Origin: Oceanisphaera pacifica
Lineage (GTDB): Bacteria > Pseudomonadota > Gammaproteobacteria > Enterobacterales > Aeromonadaceae
DNA length: 64,000 nucleotides
NCBI RefSeq assembly: GCF_017498065.1
Contig: NZ_JAGDFX010000004.1
Location: 62,001 to 126,000, forward strand
Direction: 5' to 3'
Shown: piece after piece, positions 46,346 through 54,625 of the stretch
How the letters are laid out: every line of letters starts with the position of its first letter
Numbering within the stretch: the stretch's first letter is position 1
The notes under the pieces: model-generated
The model's database searches: none
Seen by the model: only the letters and a program-made list of their open reading frames with translations
Told to the model about the DNA's origin: nothing
Position numbers and translations under genes: made by a program

Positions 46346-47077
46346 ATGTTGCAGTGCGGACATCGCGGGCTGGCCAGTATCGCCCCCGAAAACACCTTGG
46401 CGGGGTTAGAAGCCGCTCATCAATATGGCTTATCTTGGGTAGAAATAGACGTGCAACTCACCCAAGATAATCGCGTGGTGCTGTTTCATGATCAGCAGCT
46501 TGACCGCTGCACCAATAGTCGCGGCCTATTCGGCCAACATAGCTGGCAACAGCTGAGCCAGCTTGATGCCGGAAGCTGGTTTTCTGCCGAGTTTGCCAAT
46601 GAAAGATTAGTACTGTTATCGGATTATCTTATTCGTGCCGCTCAGCTCAATATAAAAGTAAATATAGAGCTAAAACTATACGCTCAAGGTGACGCCCTGC
46701 CATTGGCGCAGCAGGTAAGCCAAGTGCTCGCACAGCGACTAATACCAGAAACACAGATACTCTTGTCTAGCTTTAATATAGCTACACTTGCGTATATGCA
46801 GCAGTGGCAGCCAATGATTAAGCGCGCCTTATTGGTTAAGCGCATACCTCATAATTGGCAGCGGTTATTACAATCTCTCGATGGCCACGCCCTGCACTGC
46901 GATTATCGCCATCTCACTTGCTCAAAAGCCCATGAAATCTCTACCGCAGGGTATCAGCTCAACTGCTACACCGTTAATAGCCAGCACCAGGCCAACACCC
47001 TAGCAAGTTGGGGAGTCAATATGATTTTTACCGATAATCCGTTAAGACAAGCGCCCGGCGCCCAGCACCTTGTTTAA
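46346..47077 (+). CDS. ugpQ: Glycerophosphodiester phosphodiesterase
   Basis: Cytoplasmic enzyme (no signal peptide) that hydrolyses glycerophosphodiesters to glycerol-3-phosphate. The 243 residues carry CGHRGLASIAPENTLAG at the start, with catalytic His and Glu, VEIDVQLTQDNRVVLFHDQQLDRCTNS near residue 32, and the end MIFTDNPL. The size matches UgpQ (247). Unlike E. coli it is not linked to a ugp importer. The family-2 element starts 10 bases after its stop. Confidence 0.9.
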   Translation: MLQCGHRGLASIAPENTLAGLEAAHQYGLSWVEIDVQLTQDNRVVLFHDQQLDRCTNSRGLFGQHSWQQLSQLDAGSWFSAEFANERLVLLSDYLIRAAQLNIKVNIELKLYAQGDALPLAQQVSQVLAQRLIPETQILLSSFNIATLAYMQQWQPMIKRALLVKRIPHNWQRLLQSLDGHALHCDYRHLTCSKAHEISTAGYQLNCYTVNSQHQANTLASWGVNMIFTDNPLRQAPGAQHLV

Positions 47078-47086
47078 AGCGGTAAG

Positions 47087-47522
47087 CCTGTCACTTCATC
47101 ACAAGTCTGTAAAATGTCATAGTGTAGGAAGAGCCAGCAGGCTTGCCTTCGCCAACTCGCTTAAACCGCATCCATGCGGCGCTCGGCAAATGCCGTCCCT
47201 GGCATTTGACGGTTGGCTACGGCAATGCCTCCTATCTCTTCTTCATGCTTTAGTGGCGACTGTTTGTAGTAACAGTCAGTTCAGATGCTAATGGGAAGGC
47301 AGAAGGTGGCTGCTCCGTCGACCCTCCGCGCCAAGGATGGCGCGGCGGAGCCCCAGTGGGGCGAGTCTCTTTCGCCTAGATGAGCTTTTTAGCCAGACCG
47401 AATATCCAGTGAATATTCGCAGTTGGCTAAAAAGTGAGTGGCCTATTTAGCGGCGAGTCGAGCGGAGCGCTCTGCCTGACTTTTACCCAAACATCAACAA
47501 AAAGATGTAACTAAGTGACAGG
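47087..47522 (+). mobile_element. Gene-less inverted-repeat element, family 2, copy B
   Basis: About 436 bases with intact inverted ends: left CCTGTCACTTCATCACAAGT, right end on the opposite strand CCTGTCACTTAGTTACATCT. Internal hairpins are CCGCATCCATGCGG, CAAATGCC/GGCATTTG around GTCCCT (about 47187-47208), CCGCGCCAAGGATGGCGCGG, and TTTTTAGCCA/TGGCTAAAAA. It is inverted and about 80 percent alike by eye relative to copy A at 28276-28724. Heptamer sequence flanks it (AAGCGGTAAG on the left, CGGTCAGCTTTAAGCTGTCAG-like on the right), as if it had landed in an array. No coding capacity. Confidence 0.72.
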
Positions 47523-47690
47523 CGGTCAGCTTTAAGCTGTCAGAAAAATCAAAAAATAGTACCGAACAAACCAACCTAAGTCATGCCACATATATGCGGT
47601 GACGACAGAGCTCTCAGCTTTCTAGACTTGGCGCTAATGCTCCCTGTCGCTGAAGGCTGAAAGCTGACGGCTTAGCGCTAGTGAACACTT
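47523..47690. repeat. 7-bp-period arrays upstream of rhlE
   Basis: CGGTCAG, CTTTAAG and CTGTCAG units at 47523-47543, and a second group at about 47609-47685 whose halves (CTCTCAGCTTTC... and GAAGGCTGAAAGCTGACGG) can fold on each other. The remaining bases to 47790 should contain the rhlE promoter; TTATCATATTATAAG near 47718 is AT-rich, but I cannot assign boxes with confidence. Confidence 0.6.
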
Positions 47691-47790
47691 AAACTTATTG
47701 CCCTTTGTGCTTTTCTGTTATCATATTATAAGTTTGCCTCTCGGCAATGCCTCTTAGCCGTCCGCCAGGACCTTTTTAGTTCGGAGTCTC

Positions 47791-49107
47791 ATGTCTTTTG
47801 CTTCCCTAGGCCTTAATGCCCAGCTCGTTCAAGCGATCAATGAATGTGGTTATACAGAACCTACCCCTATTCAAACTCAAGCCATTCCGCTGGTATTAAA
47901 GGGCGGTGACTTATTGGCCGGCGCCCAAACTGGTACCGGTAAAACCGCAGGCTTTGGCTTGCCCATGTTGCAACGCTTAAGCGAAACAAAAGCCACACCG
48001 CTGCGCAACGGGCGCGCGCCTGTGCGTGCACTTGTGCTCACTCCCACCCGTGAGTTAGCGGCACAAGTTGAAGAAAATATTCGTGCCTACGCTAAGCATT
48101 CAGGTTTAAGAACCTTGGCCATGTTTGGGGGAGTAAGCATTAACCCACAAATGAAAGCCTTAGGCGGAAAAATAGATGTGGTGGTGGCCACACCGGGACG
48201 TTTACTCGATCACGTATCACAGCGCTCTATTGACTTATCACGCATTGAAATGCTGGTATTAGACGAAGCGGATCGCATGTTAGACATGGGTTTTATTCGC
48301 GATATTCAGCGTATTATTGCTAAAATGCCGCCTAAGCGCCAAAACTTGCTGTTTTCAGCAACATTTTCTAACGAAATCAAAAAGCTGGCCGAGAGCCTAT
48401 TAACAAACCCAGAGCACATTGAAGTCGCAAAGCGTAACGCCACCGCCGACACCATAGCCCAGCGTTTTTATGGCGTAGATAAAAACCGCAAGCGTGCTTT
48501 GCTCAGTTATTTAATTGGCCACCATAACTGGCAACAAGTATTGGTTTTTACCCGCACCAAACACGGCGCAAACCGTTTAGCTATGCAGCTAGATAAAGAC
48601 GGCCTGCCCGCCATGGCGATTCATGGTGATAAAAGCCAAGGTGCACGTACTCGTGCTTTAAGTCAGTTTAAATCAGGTAAGCTGCGCGTATTAGTGGCCA
48701 CCGATATTGCTGCCCGTGGTATCGACATTAGCGAACTGCCTCATGTGGTTAACTTTGAGCTGCCTCATGTTGCCGAGGATTATGTGCACCGTATTGGCCG
48801 AACCGGTCGCGCCGGTGTTAAGGGTGAAGCCATGTCTTTGGTGTGCTTTGCAGAAAAGCCGCTGCTAAAAGCCATTGAGCGCGTCACCAAGCAAAGTATA
48901 GAGTTAGAAATACTCCCAGGCTTTGAACCACTACCCGATAGCGAGCAACCGCCAATTGAAAAGCCCGCCGCCAAACGCGGCCGTGGCAATAGTGGTAGCC
49001 GAGGCCAAAATAGTGGCCGTGGTCATGCTGGGCGTAATTCAAACCCACGTTCAGCCAATAACAAAGCGCCGCGCAGTAATAAGTCACCCCGCCGTAGCGA
49101 CAGTTAA
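47791..49107 (+). CDS. rhlE: DEAD-box RNA helicase RhlE
   Basis: ATP-dependent RNA helicase of ribosome assembly and RNA decay. The 438 residues contain the Q motif [26 protein letters not shown], motif [12 protein letters not shown] near residue 46, DEAD near residue 158, SAT near 188 and motif [12 protein letters not shown] near 332. A basic Arg/Gly/Ser-rich tail follows after residue 385 and is typical of RhlE. It is monocistronic, followed by a heptamer array and a terminator. Confidence 0.94.
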   Translation: MSFASLGLNAQLVQAINECGYTEPTPIQTQAIPLVLKGGDLLAGAQTGTGKTAGFGLPMLQRLSETKATPLRNGRAPVRALVLTPTRELAAQVEENIRAYAKHSGLRTLAMFGGVSINPQMKALGGKIDVVVATPGRLLDHVSQRSIDLSRIEMLVLDEADRMLDMGFIRDIQRIIAKMPPKRQNLLFSATFSNEIKKLAESLLTNPEHIEVAKRNATADTIAQRFYGVDKNRKRALLSYLIGHHNWQQVLVFTRTKHGANRLAMQLDKDGLPAMAIHGDKSQGARTRALSQFKSGKLRVLVATDIAARGIDISELPHVVNFELPHVAEDYVHRIGRTGRAGVKGEAMSLVCFAEKPLLKAIERVTKQSIELEILPGFEPLPDSEQPPIEKPAAKRGRGNSGSRGQNSGRGHAGRNSNPRSANNKAPRSNKSPRRSDS

Positions 49108-49109
49108 AA

Positions 49110-49155
49110 CATAGCTGATAGCCGATAGCTATCAGCGCTAAGCCGTCAGCTATCA
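49110..49155. repeat. 7-bp-period array after rhlE
   Basis: Units AGCTGAT, AGCCGAT, AGCTATC, AGCGCTA, AGCCGTC and AGCTATC. The first half is inverted relative to the second, so it can fold. It sits between the stop codon and the terminator. Confidence 0.75.
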
Positions 49156-49161
49156 GCAAAC

Positions 49162-49194
49162 AAAAAAGCCGACTACTCTGTAGTCGGCTTTTTT
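49162..49194. terminator. Rho-independent terminator of rhlE
   Basis: AAAAAAGCCGACTAC and GTAGTCGGCTTTTTT form a long perfect stem with a tiny loop. Confidence 0.93.
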
Positions 49195-49205
49195 ATCATC
49201 CTCTT

Positions 49206-49542
49206 ATACCAAACACACTAAATATTTGTTCTATTGAAAACCAGCATAAAATAGGAAGCTGGGTCACCTCCCACGACACGCCATAAATCCACCCATGACA
49301 TTCACGGTTGTGGGATGCGATCTCAGCCGCCTCTTCTTGAGCTCAGCGTTGTCATTGAGACTGCTAACAGGCAACTCAGTGGCTGATGGCCGGATAAAGG
49401 GAGTAACTCCACCGACCATCACATGACAGGGACGTCATGTGTTGAGCGTCACAGGGAGGTGCTTGCAGCGTGTCGGTGGAGTCACCCCTTTGTTCGGCTT
49501 TTGCAGCAAGTAAAACGACTGTTTCTTTAATGTAATTAGTAT
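49206..49542 (-). mobile_element. Gene-less inverted-repeat element, family 1, copy 2
   Basis: About 337 bases, inverted relative to copy 1 at 6868-7230. The left end is ATACCAAACACACTAAATAT; the right end on the opposite strand is ATACTAATTACATTAAAGAA. It keeps the CACATGAC/GTCATGTG hairpin (perfect here, about 49423-49444) but has lost the second hairpin module between two CCATG words that copy 1 still carries. No coding capacity. Confidence 0.62.
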
Positions 49543-49586
49543 TAAAGTATTTAAGATAAGCCTAGGTTGGGACTTGCACAGATCTG

Positions 49587-49621
49587 AAGAATGGATTACC
49601 GCGCTACGCTCGCAATGACAG
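49587..49621. repeat. CATTGCGAG-type dispersed palindrome
   Basis: GAATGGATTACCGCGCTACG then CTCGCAATGACAG; the same short element is seen at 7297, 38739 and 38960. Confidence 0.5.
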
Positions 49622-49623
49622 CT

Positions 49624-49672
49624 TAAGAGCAGCGGTACGACTTACAGTTTAGCGCTACGCTTTACATTTAAC
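49624..49672. repeat. 7-bp-period array over the benE 3' end
   Basis: Units GCGGTAC, GACTTAC, AGTTTAG, CGCTACG and CTTTACA-like heptamers. It encodes the last residues (about NVKRSAKL) and stop of the minus-strand transporter gene. Confidence 0.65.
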
Positions 49673-50808
49673 CCATGCACAATTCCGCCTACCAATAATC
49701 CCCAAAAGGCACTGCCGATCCCGAACAAAGCAACGCCGGAGGCGGTGATCATAAAAGTTAATAAAGCCGCATCTCGCTCTTTTTCATCAGCCAATGCCAC
49801 CGTTAAGCTGCTACCAATGGTGCCCAATAAGGCAAGTCCGGCAATGGCCATAATCAACTCGTTGGGCAAGGCGGCAAATAAGCTCACCACAGTAGCGCCA
49901 AACAAGCCCATTAATAAATAAAAAATACCCGCCCAAACGCCTGCTTTATAACGCTGTTTAGGGTCGGCATCCACCTCTTTACCCATGCATACGGCGGCAC
50001 TAATAGCGGCAAGGTTAAAGGCAAAGCCACCAAAAGGGGCCAGTAACAAACCGGTAATGCCCGTCCAGCTAATTAAAGGCGAGCCTTGGGTGTGATAGCC
50101 ATGCGCGCGCAATACGGCAATGCCGGGCACATTTTGCGAGGCCATGGTGACCACGAATAAAGGAATGCCAATGCCAATTAAACTAGCGAGAGAAAAACTC
50201 GGCGTCATCAATACCGGCTTGGCTAACTGCCAGCTAAATTGTTCAAACTGCAAAAGCCCCGTTACTGCTGCCACCGCCAGCCCAACACATAAACTGAGCG
50301 GGATCACATAACGCGGCAAACGGTGGCGTAAGGCAAAATAGGTGGCAAGCATGGCTGCAACTAACCAAGGCTGGGTCTCGGCCGAGCTGAATAAGTCGAG
50401 GCCAAAGGTGAGTAAAACGCCTCCCAGCATGGCCGCCGCCAGCCCTGGGGGTACTCGCTGCATAATATGGTCAAACCAACCAGTAATGCCACAGAGAAAA
50501 ATAAGGGCTGAGCTAAAAATAAAGACCCCAATTGCCTCACTCATGGGCACACCGGCCAGCGCCGTCACCAATAACGCCGCCCCTGGGGTAGACCAAGCGG
50601 TCAGTATAGGTTCGCGATAACGCAGCGAAAAACCAATGCAGGTGGCGCCCATCCCTAGCCCTAGCGCCCACATCCAAGAGCTAATTTGTGCCTGACTGGC
50701 GCCAGCCGCCGCAGCGGCCTGAAAAATAATCGCCGCCGAGCTGGTATAGCCCACTAATACCGCAATAAAACCGGCCGACAGATGTGAAAACTGAACAGCA
50801 GAGCGCAT
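49642..50808 (-). CDS. BenE-family transporter
   Basis: Inner-membrane carrier of the benzoate/proton symporter family, 388 residues with eleven or twelve helices: FSHLSAGFIAVLVGYTSSAAII at the start, EPILTAWSTPGAALL near residue 66, ASQNVPGIAVLRAHGY near 222 and PFGGFAFNLAAISAAVCMG near 258. No benzoate degradation genes are present, so the substrate may differ. The C-terminal residues KRSAKL are encoded by heptamer repeats. A TACG-type array (50826-50858) lies upstream of its start. Confidence 0.87.
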   Translation of the reverse strand: MRSAVQFSHLSAGFIAVLVGYTSSAAIIFQAAAAAGASQAQISSWMWALGLGMGATCIGFSLRYREPILTAWSTPGAALLVTALAGVPMSEAIGVFIFSSALIFLCGITGWFDHIMQRVPPGLAAAMLGGVLLTFGLDLFSSAETQPWLVAAMLATYFALRHRLPRYVIPLSLCVGLAVAAVTGLLQFEQFSWQLAKPVLMTPSFSLASLIGIGIPLFVVTMASQNVPGIAVLRAHGYHTQGSPLISWTGITGLLLAPFGGFAFNLAAISAAVCMGKEVDADPKQRYKAGVWAGIFYLLMGLFGATVVSLFAALPNELIMAIAGLALLGTIGSSLTVALADEKERDAALLTFMITASGVALFGIGSAFWGLLVGGIVHGLNVKRSAKL

Positions 50809-50825
50809 ATCTCATCCTTAAAACA

Positions 50826-50858
50826 CAGCGGTACGCCTTATGCTGTACGCCATAAGTT
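50826..50858. repeat. 7-bp-period array upstream of benE
   Basis: Units CGGTACG, CCTTATG, CTGTACG and CCATAAG. It is one of the few arrays on the 5' side of a gene. Confidence 0.55.
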
Positions 50859-50943
50859 ACATAATAACCCCGTTTTACAGCCCATTCATAAGGCGCAAGA
50901 TACCATTGCTCCGGTAAAACTGGGCTTCTTGCCCCTCACCAAG

Positions 50944-51375
50944 TTAGCGATGATTTAATAACTCAGCACACAAACGCACAAAGTCAGAGGAGGTGACAAT
51001 ACCAATCAAACATTGATTGTCATCCACTATGGTTAAACAACCGTGTTTATTATTTAGAAAAAACTCAACCACCTCGGTTAAGGGCGCGTTAACATCAACA
51101 GATTCAAAATCAGCGTCAATAATCTCTACCACACGACACTGGCGCTCACGCCGCTCTAGCGCACTCACACCATAATCAGATAACAGTCCCATAATGGTGG
51201 CAATCATGCGTTTTTGCGTTAATACCCCCATTAGCTTGCCACTTAAGGCATCGACCACGGGAATATGCCGAATACTTTTTTCACGCATCATGTCATGCGC
51301 ATCTTTTAACGTTGCAGACTGATCGAGCGTCAGTAACTTACGCGTCATTATATCGCCAACACAAATAGCAGCCAT
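50944..51375 (-). CDS. CBS-domain pair protein
   Basis: A 143-residue Bateman module: first CBS about residues 1-60 (VGDIMTRKLLTLDQSATLKDAHDMM, then IRHIPVVDALSGKLMGVLTQ), second about 78-140 (HGCLTIVDDNQCLIGIVTSSDFVRL). It resembles the protein encoded at 5640-6152 in layout and sequence style, so the two may be paralogues. It lies 135 bases upstream of the BenE-type gene and might be co-transcribed. The ligand is unknown, most likely an adenine nucleotide. Confidence 0.83.
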   Translation of the reverse strand: MAAICVGDIMTRKLLTLDQSATLKDAHDMMREKSIRHIPVVDALSGKLMGVLTQKRMIATIMGLLSDYGVSALERRERQCRVVEIIDADFESVDVNAPLTEVVEFFLNNKHGCLTIVDDNQCLIGIVTSSDFVRLCAELLNHR

Positions 51376-51485
51376 AGGTCACCTATCCTTATTGATTACT
51401 TGATCACAATGCCAATTAAATACATATTTTAGCATCTATCATAATCTCTCTTGATACAGTGTGATAGACCTAGAAAAGGCCAAAC

Positions 51486-51521
51486 AAAAAAAGCCCGTTA
51501 ATCGTTCAATTAACGGGCTTT
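51486..51521 (-). terminator. Terminator of hutXZ
   Basis: AAAGCCCGTTAAT and ATTAACGGGCTTT pair. On the minus strand the stem is followed by seven T. It lies 20 bases after the hutZ stop. Confidence 0.9.
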
Positions 51522-51541
51522 AATTCCAGTGAATATATCGT

Positions 51542-52069
51542 TTAGCTTGCGCTGGCAACCGGTCTATGACCGTCAGTTAAGTGCAATACATCAACCAAAT
51601 CATCACCACTGACCGCAAACGCCTGACCAAAACCTTTTACAAATAAGCCTTTTAGCGGCACTAAGCGAAATAAATGAAAATCTTCCAGTTTACTTAAGCC
51701 ATCTATGGTGTCATCAAATCGGGCGCGCAGTGCATCAATACCGGCTTGCCACTCTGGGCTATTACGGGTCACGCGTTCAGGTCGCGCATCAAAGGTTAAG
51801 CGCTTGCGTGCAAATAAGGTGCGGCTATCTTGCTCGTCCGCCACCATCATTAACGAAATTTTAGGATTGGTGAGCAAATTTTTAGTATGGCGCGCCATTT
51901 CACTGATCAAAATGTAATAACCATCTTCTAACAAAGCAAAAGGCGCATAACTCACATTAGGTGTGCCTTCGTTATCAACGGTCGCTAATACCAAGGTTTG
52001 GCTGGCATCACGAAACTCACGAATTTCTGGCTCTAATCGTCCTTGTAAACGCTCTTGTTTATTAAACAT
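51542..52069 (-). CDS. hutZ: Haem utilisation protein HutZ
   Basis: Cytoplasmic haem-degrading or haem-handling enzyme of the HugZ/HutZ split-barrel family. The 175 residues start MFNKQERLQGRLEPEIREF and contain LVLATVDNEGTPNVSYAPFALLEDGYYILIS and a C-terminal DFHLFRLVPLKGLFVKGFGQAF block with the family histidine. It overlaps hutX by 8 bases, as expected for the hutXZ pair of Vibrio. It should release iron from haem delivered by the importer encoded next door. Confidence 0.92.
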   Translation of the reverse strand: MFNKQERLQGRLEPEIREFRDASQTLVLATVDNEGTPNVSYAPFALLEDGYYILISEMARHTKNLLTNPKISLMMVADEQDSRTLFARKRLTFDARPERVTRNSPEWQAGIDALRARFDDTIDGLSKLEDFHLFRLVPLKGLFVKGFGQAFAVSGDDLVDVLHLTDGHRPVASAS

Positions 52070-52565
52070 TGGCTAACTCCTTTAACGCCTTAAATTGTGC
52101 TACTTGCTCAGGAAACAATACGCCCTGCTCGTCTCGACCTAAATAAATCTTAAAAATAGTGTTGCCTTGCCCATCGTAAAACACGATCGCATAGGCTTCA
52201 TTGCCTCGGTGTGGCTTACTTTGCAGTGAAATATGTGCCACTGCGTCTAACTTAAGATGACCATCTAGCTCACCAAATTTAGCTTGAAGGTTATAAAAGC
52301 CATACCCAAGACGCCCACTGGGCACAGGCGCTTTTACTTCAAAAATAGATCCCGCCACTTCAATGATGGTGGTCACTCGCCCCCAAGTGGCAACTTGCTC
52401 TAAAATAGCCTGGGCATGATGACCCGCAAGAGGAACAATAAGATCACGAGGAAGGCGGCTGACTAGCTCCCACTCTGACACATTGAGTTGTTTTGCCATG
52501 GCGGCTGGGCGCAACTTAGGCTCATTTTCTAATAATTCAAGCACTTGGCGAGTTAGCTCAGGCAT
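52062..52565 (-). CDS. hutX: Haem utilisation cytosolic carrier HutX
   Basis: Cytoplasmic haem carrier that hands haem to HutZ in Vibrio. The 167 residues have an N-terminal winged-helix-like stretch (LLENEPKLRPAAMAKQLNVSEWELV) and a haem-binding domain ending FKIYLGRDEQGVLFPEQVAQF. It is divergent from tonB with 315 bases between. The radical-SAM gene hutW, which accompanies hutXZ in Vibrio, is absent here. Confidence 0.92.
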   Translation of the reverse strand: MPELTRQVLELLENEPKLRPAAMAKQLNVSEWELVSRLPRDLIVPLAGHHAQAILEQVATWGRVTTIIEVAGSIFEVKAPVPSGRLGYGFYNLQAKFGELDGHLKLDAVAHISLQSKPHRGNEAYAIVFYDGQGNTIFKIYLGRDEQGVLFPEQVAQFKALKELANV

Positions 52566-52763
52566 GCTAATTCAATCCTCTAATGAAAAACGTTGTTATA
52601 CGCTTAATGGTATATTGCATCATGTTGCATTGTAATAAATAAGCCTGCCTTCTCACTTTAAGAGAGCACAGCTGTTCACCACTCCCCCATACTTATCTCT
52701 TCAATTGCAGCGAGCGAGTGGACTTTATACGTGGCAGCAGGCTAATACAATATAACATCTAAT

Positions 52764-52782
52764 GCAACTCATTATCATTAGT
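52764..52782. promoter_or_regulatory. Fur box in the hutX-tonB divergent region
   Basis: On the minus strand ACTAATGATAATGAGTTGC matches 13 of 19 positions of the Fur consensus, including an unbroken TAATGATAAT. It lies 98 bases before tonB and 198 before hutX. I cannot place the promoter boxes. The rest of the 315-base gap holds only AT-rich sequence. Confidence 0.7.
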
Positions 52783-52880
52783 AACACCGATATCGATAGC
52801 GATAGACATTGCGCTAAAAATACGTATTCTATAGCATCACGAAATCGAAATAACTCTCATTTATAACTTGAGGTTTTCTA

Positions 52881-53576
52881 GTGAGCTTTAAACGCTACGC
52901 CGTTTTTGCAATGGCCTCTTTGCTATTGCACGGCCTATTGGCACATGCCATGGACAATCAGGCGCTAACCATTGCCGCCCCGCCAGCCGAGCCTGGCCCC
53001 ATCAGCGTGCAAATGATCCCCACAGTGACTCAGCCCAGTGCTGAGCCCGAGCCTGTGGTGGAGCCCAAACCTGAGCCAAAACCTGAGCCCAAGCCAGAAC
53101 CTAAGCCTGTGCCCAAACCTAAGCCGGTACCTAAACCTGAGCCCAAGCCAAAGCCAACTCCCAAACCGGTAGCAAAACCTAAGCCTAAACCGGCTGCAAA
53201 ACCCACACCCGCGCCAACGCCCAAAGCGCAGCCTAAGCCTGAGCCAATTAAAAAGATGGCTGAAAAGCCAGCTGCTAAAGCAAAAAATAGTGCCCCCAAG
53301 CGCATTGAAAGACCTAGCTTTCGTAGTCGTCCCGCTCCTATTTCTTATCCGTCTCGAGCTCGTCGCCGGGGTCAAGAAGGGACTGTCGTTATTGAAGTGT
53401 GGTTAGATAAGCGCGGCGAGCAAACCAAGCGCGTTATTGTGCAGTCTTCTGGTGTGAAAGCGCTAGATTCAACCGCCTTAAAAGGCGTGGCTAAATACCG
53501 TTTTTCTCCTTATATAGAAAATGGGCAAGGTATTGCTCACCGTGTTCATATTCCCATTCGTTTTAAATTGGATTAA
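52881..53576 (+). CDS. tonB: Energy transducer TonB
   Basis: Spans the periplasm to energise an outer-membrane haem receptor. The 231 residues start at a GTG nine bases after GAGG. One membrane helix lies at about 5-24, then a long Pro-Lys/Pro-Glu tract (about 58-125, repeated KPEPKP units) and the C-terminal TonB domain with ISYPSRARRRGQEGTVVIEVWLDKRG near residue 155 and YRFSPYIENG at the end. It is first of six genes with overlaps or gaps of 3 bases or fewer. No TonB-dependent receptor gene lies in the window. Confidence 0.94.
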   Translation: MSFKRYAVFAMASLLLHGLLAHAMDNQALTIAAPPAEPGPISVQMIPTVTQPSAEPEPVVEPKPEPKPEPKPEPKPVPKPKPVPKPEPKPKPTPKPVAKPKPKPAAKPTPAPTPKAQPKPEPIKKMAEKPAAKAKNSAPKRIERPSFRSRPAPISYPSRARRRGQEGTVVIEVWLDKRGEQTKRVIVQSSGVKALDSTALKGVAKYRFSPYIENGQGIAHRVHIPIRFKLD

Positions 53577-53579
53577 ATC

Positions 53580-54203
53580 ATGACTCTACTACATCAATTA
53601 CATCAGCAATTAGGCCTAATGAGCTGGCCACTGATCCTCTGCTCTGTGCTTACCTTAGCGCTGTGGCTTGAGCGAGGCTTAACCTTGCTATGGGTGAGTT
53701 CACGAGGCGAACAAGAAAAAAAGCAGCTGCGCCTAGCTGGCAATAAATTTTCATCGGTCGAACTAGAAAACCCTAATTCTTTAATTTTACAAGGCTGTCG
53801 TTTATTGGTGCAGCATAAAGACTGTGACAAAGCCACCCGTGAAGACTTAGCCGGCATTTGGCTACAACAGCAAAGACGTAAGCTGCATTCAGGGTTACGC
53901 GTGCTCACCTTAGTGGGGGTTATTAGCCCACTGCTTGGGCTACTGGGTACGGTATTAGGGCTAATTAGTATGTTTGCCAGCATTGGCGAAAGCGGCAACC
54001 CTGTCACTCCTGCTCTGCTTGCCGATGGTTTAGGGCTTGCCATGAGCACCACAGCTGCCGGCTTAATGATTGCCTTGCCCGCCATTGCCGGTGCCCAGCT
54101 ATTTGGCTTATGGGCCGATCGACTGCTCGACAAGCTTACCCATGAACTCAACCAGTGCAACTTACACCTAGATGGCGTGGCACTAGGAGGCTGTCCGTCA
54201 TGA
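53580..54203 (+). CDS. exbB: TonB-system motor protein ExbB
   Basis: Proton-channel subunit (MotA/TolQ family), 207 residues with three membrane helices (about 15-35, 105-130 and 150-172). The conserved stretch GVISPLLGLLGTVLGLISMF is near residue 115 and LADGLGLAMSTTAAGLMIALPA near 145. It starts 3 bases after tonB and overlaps exbD by 4 bases (ATGA). The gene-specific set with tonB suggests dedication to haem uptake. Confidence 0.94.
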   Translation: MTLLHQLHQQLGLMSWPLILCSVLTLALWLERGLTLLWVSSRGEQEKKQLRLAGNKFSSVELENPNSLILQGCRLLVQHKDCDKATREDLAGIWLQQQRRKLHSGLRVLTLVGVISPLLGLLGTVLGLISMFASIGESGNPVTPALLADGLGLAMSTTAAGLMIALPAIAGAQLFGLWADRLLDKLTHELNQCNLHLDGVALGGCPS

Positions 54204-54625
54204 TAGGCCGCCCCGATAGCTCCAACGGCGGATGGCGTTCCTTAACCCCCGATATTACGCCACTGCTGGATATTATCTTTATTGTATTGGTGTTTTTGCT
54301 GCTAACGGCCAATATTCCGTTGCAATCCTTAGAAGTCGATTTACCTGACACCGACAGCCAAGCACTCACCAGCGTACAAGATAGTGAATCCATGACCATT
54401 AATATGCTGGCCGACACCCCCGCTTGGGCACTGGACGGTGAACAATATGACAACTGGGATCAATTTAAAGTTATTTTAGAGTCGCAAATCAGCCAATTAA
54501 AAGACACGGATCTGGTGTTGGCGTCTGATAAAGACGTCACCGTTGATAGCATGTTAAAGCTGCTGGCCTTTTTGCAAGAGCATCAAATTGCCGCCACCCA
54601 AATACTGATGGAGGACTCACAATGA
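54200..54625 (+). CDS. exbD: TonB-system motor protein ExbD
   Basis: Partner of ExbB, 141 residues with one membrane helix at about 20-42 preceded by LTPDITPLLDIIFIVLVFLL, in which the aspartate is the proton-relay residue. The ATG at 54200 has AGGAGG nine bases upstream and overlaps the exbB stop; the frame is open further upstream, but that region is exbB. It overlaps hutB by 4 bases. Confidence 0.93.
   Translation: MIGRPDSSNGGWRSLTPDITPLLDIIFIVLVFLLLTANIPLQSLEVDLPDTDSQALTSVQDSESMTINMLADTPAWALDGEQYDNWDQFKVILESQISQLKDTDLVLASDKDVTVDSMLKLLAFLQEHQIAATQILMEDSQ

Noticed and set aside
53030-53305. Glycine-rich 91-residue minus-strand open frame
   Set aside because: It is the antisense reading of the Pro/Lys/Glu tract of tonB; low complexity and no ribosome site.
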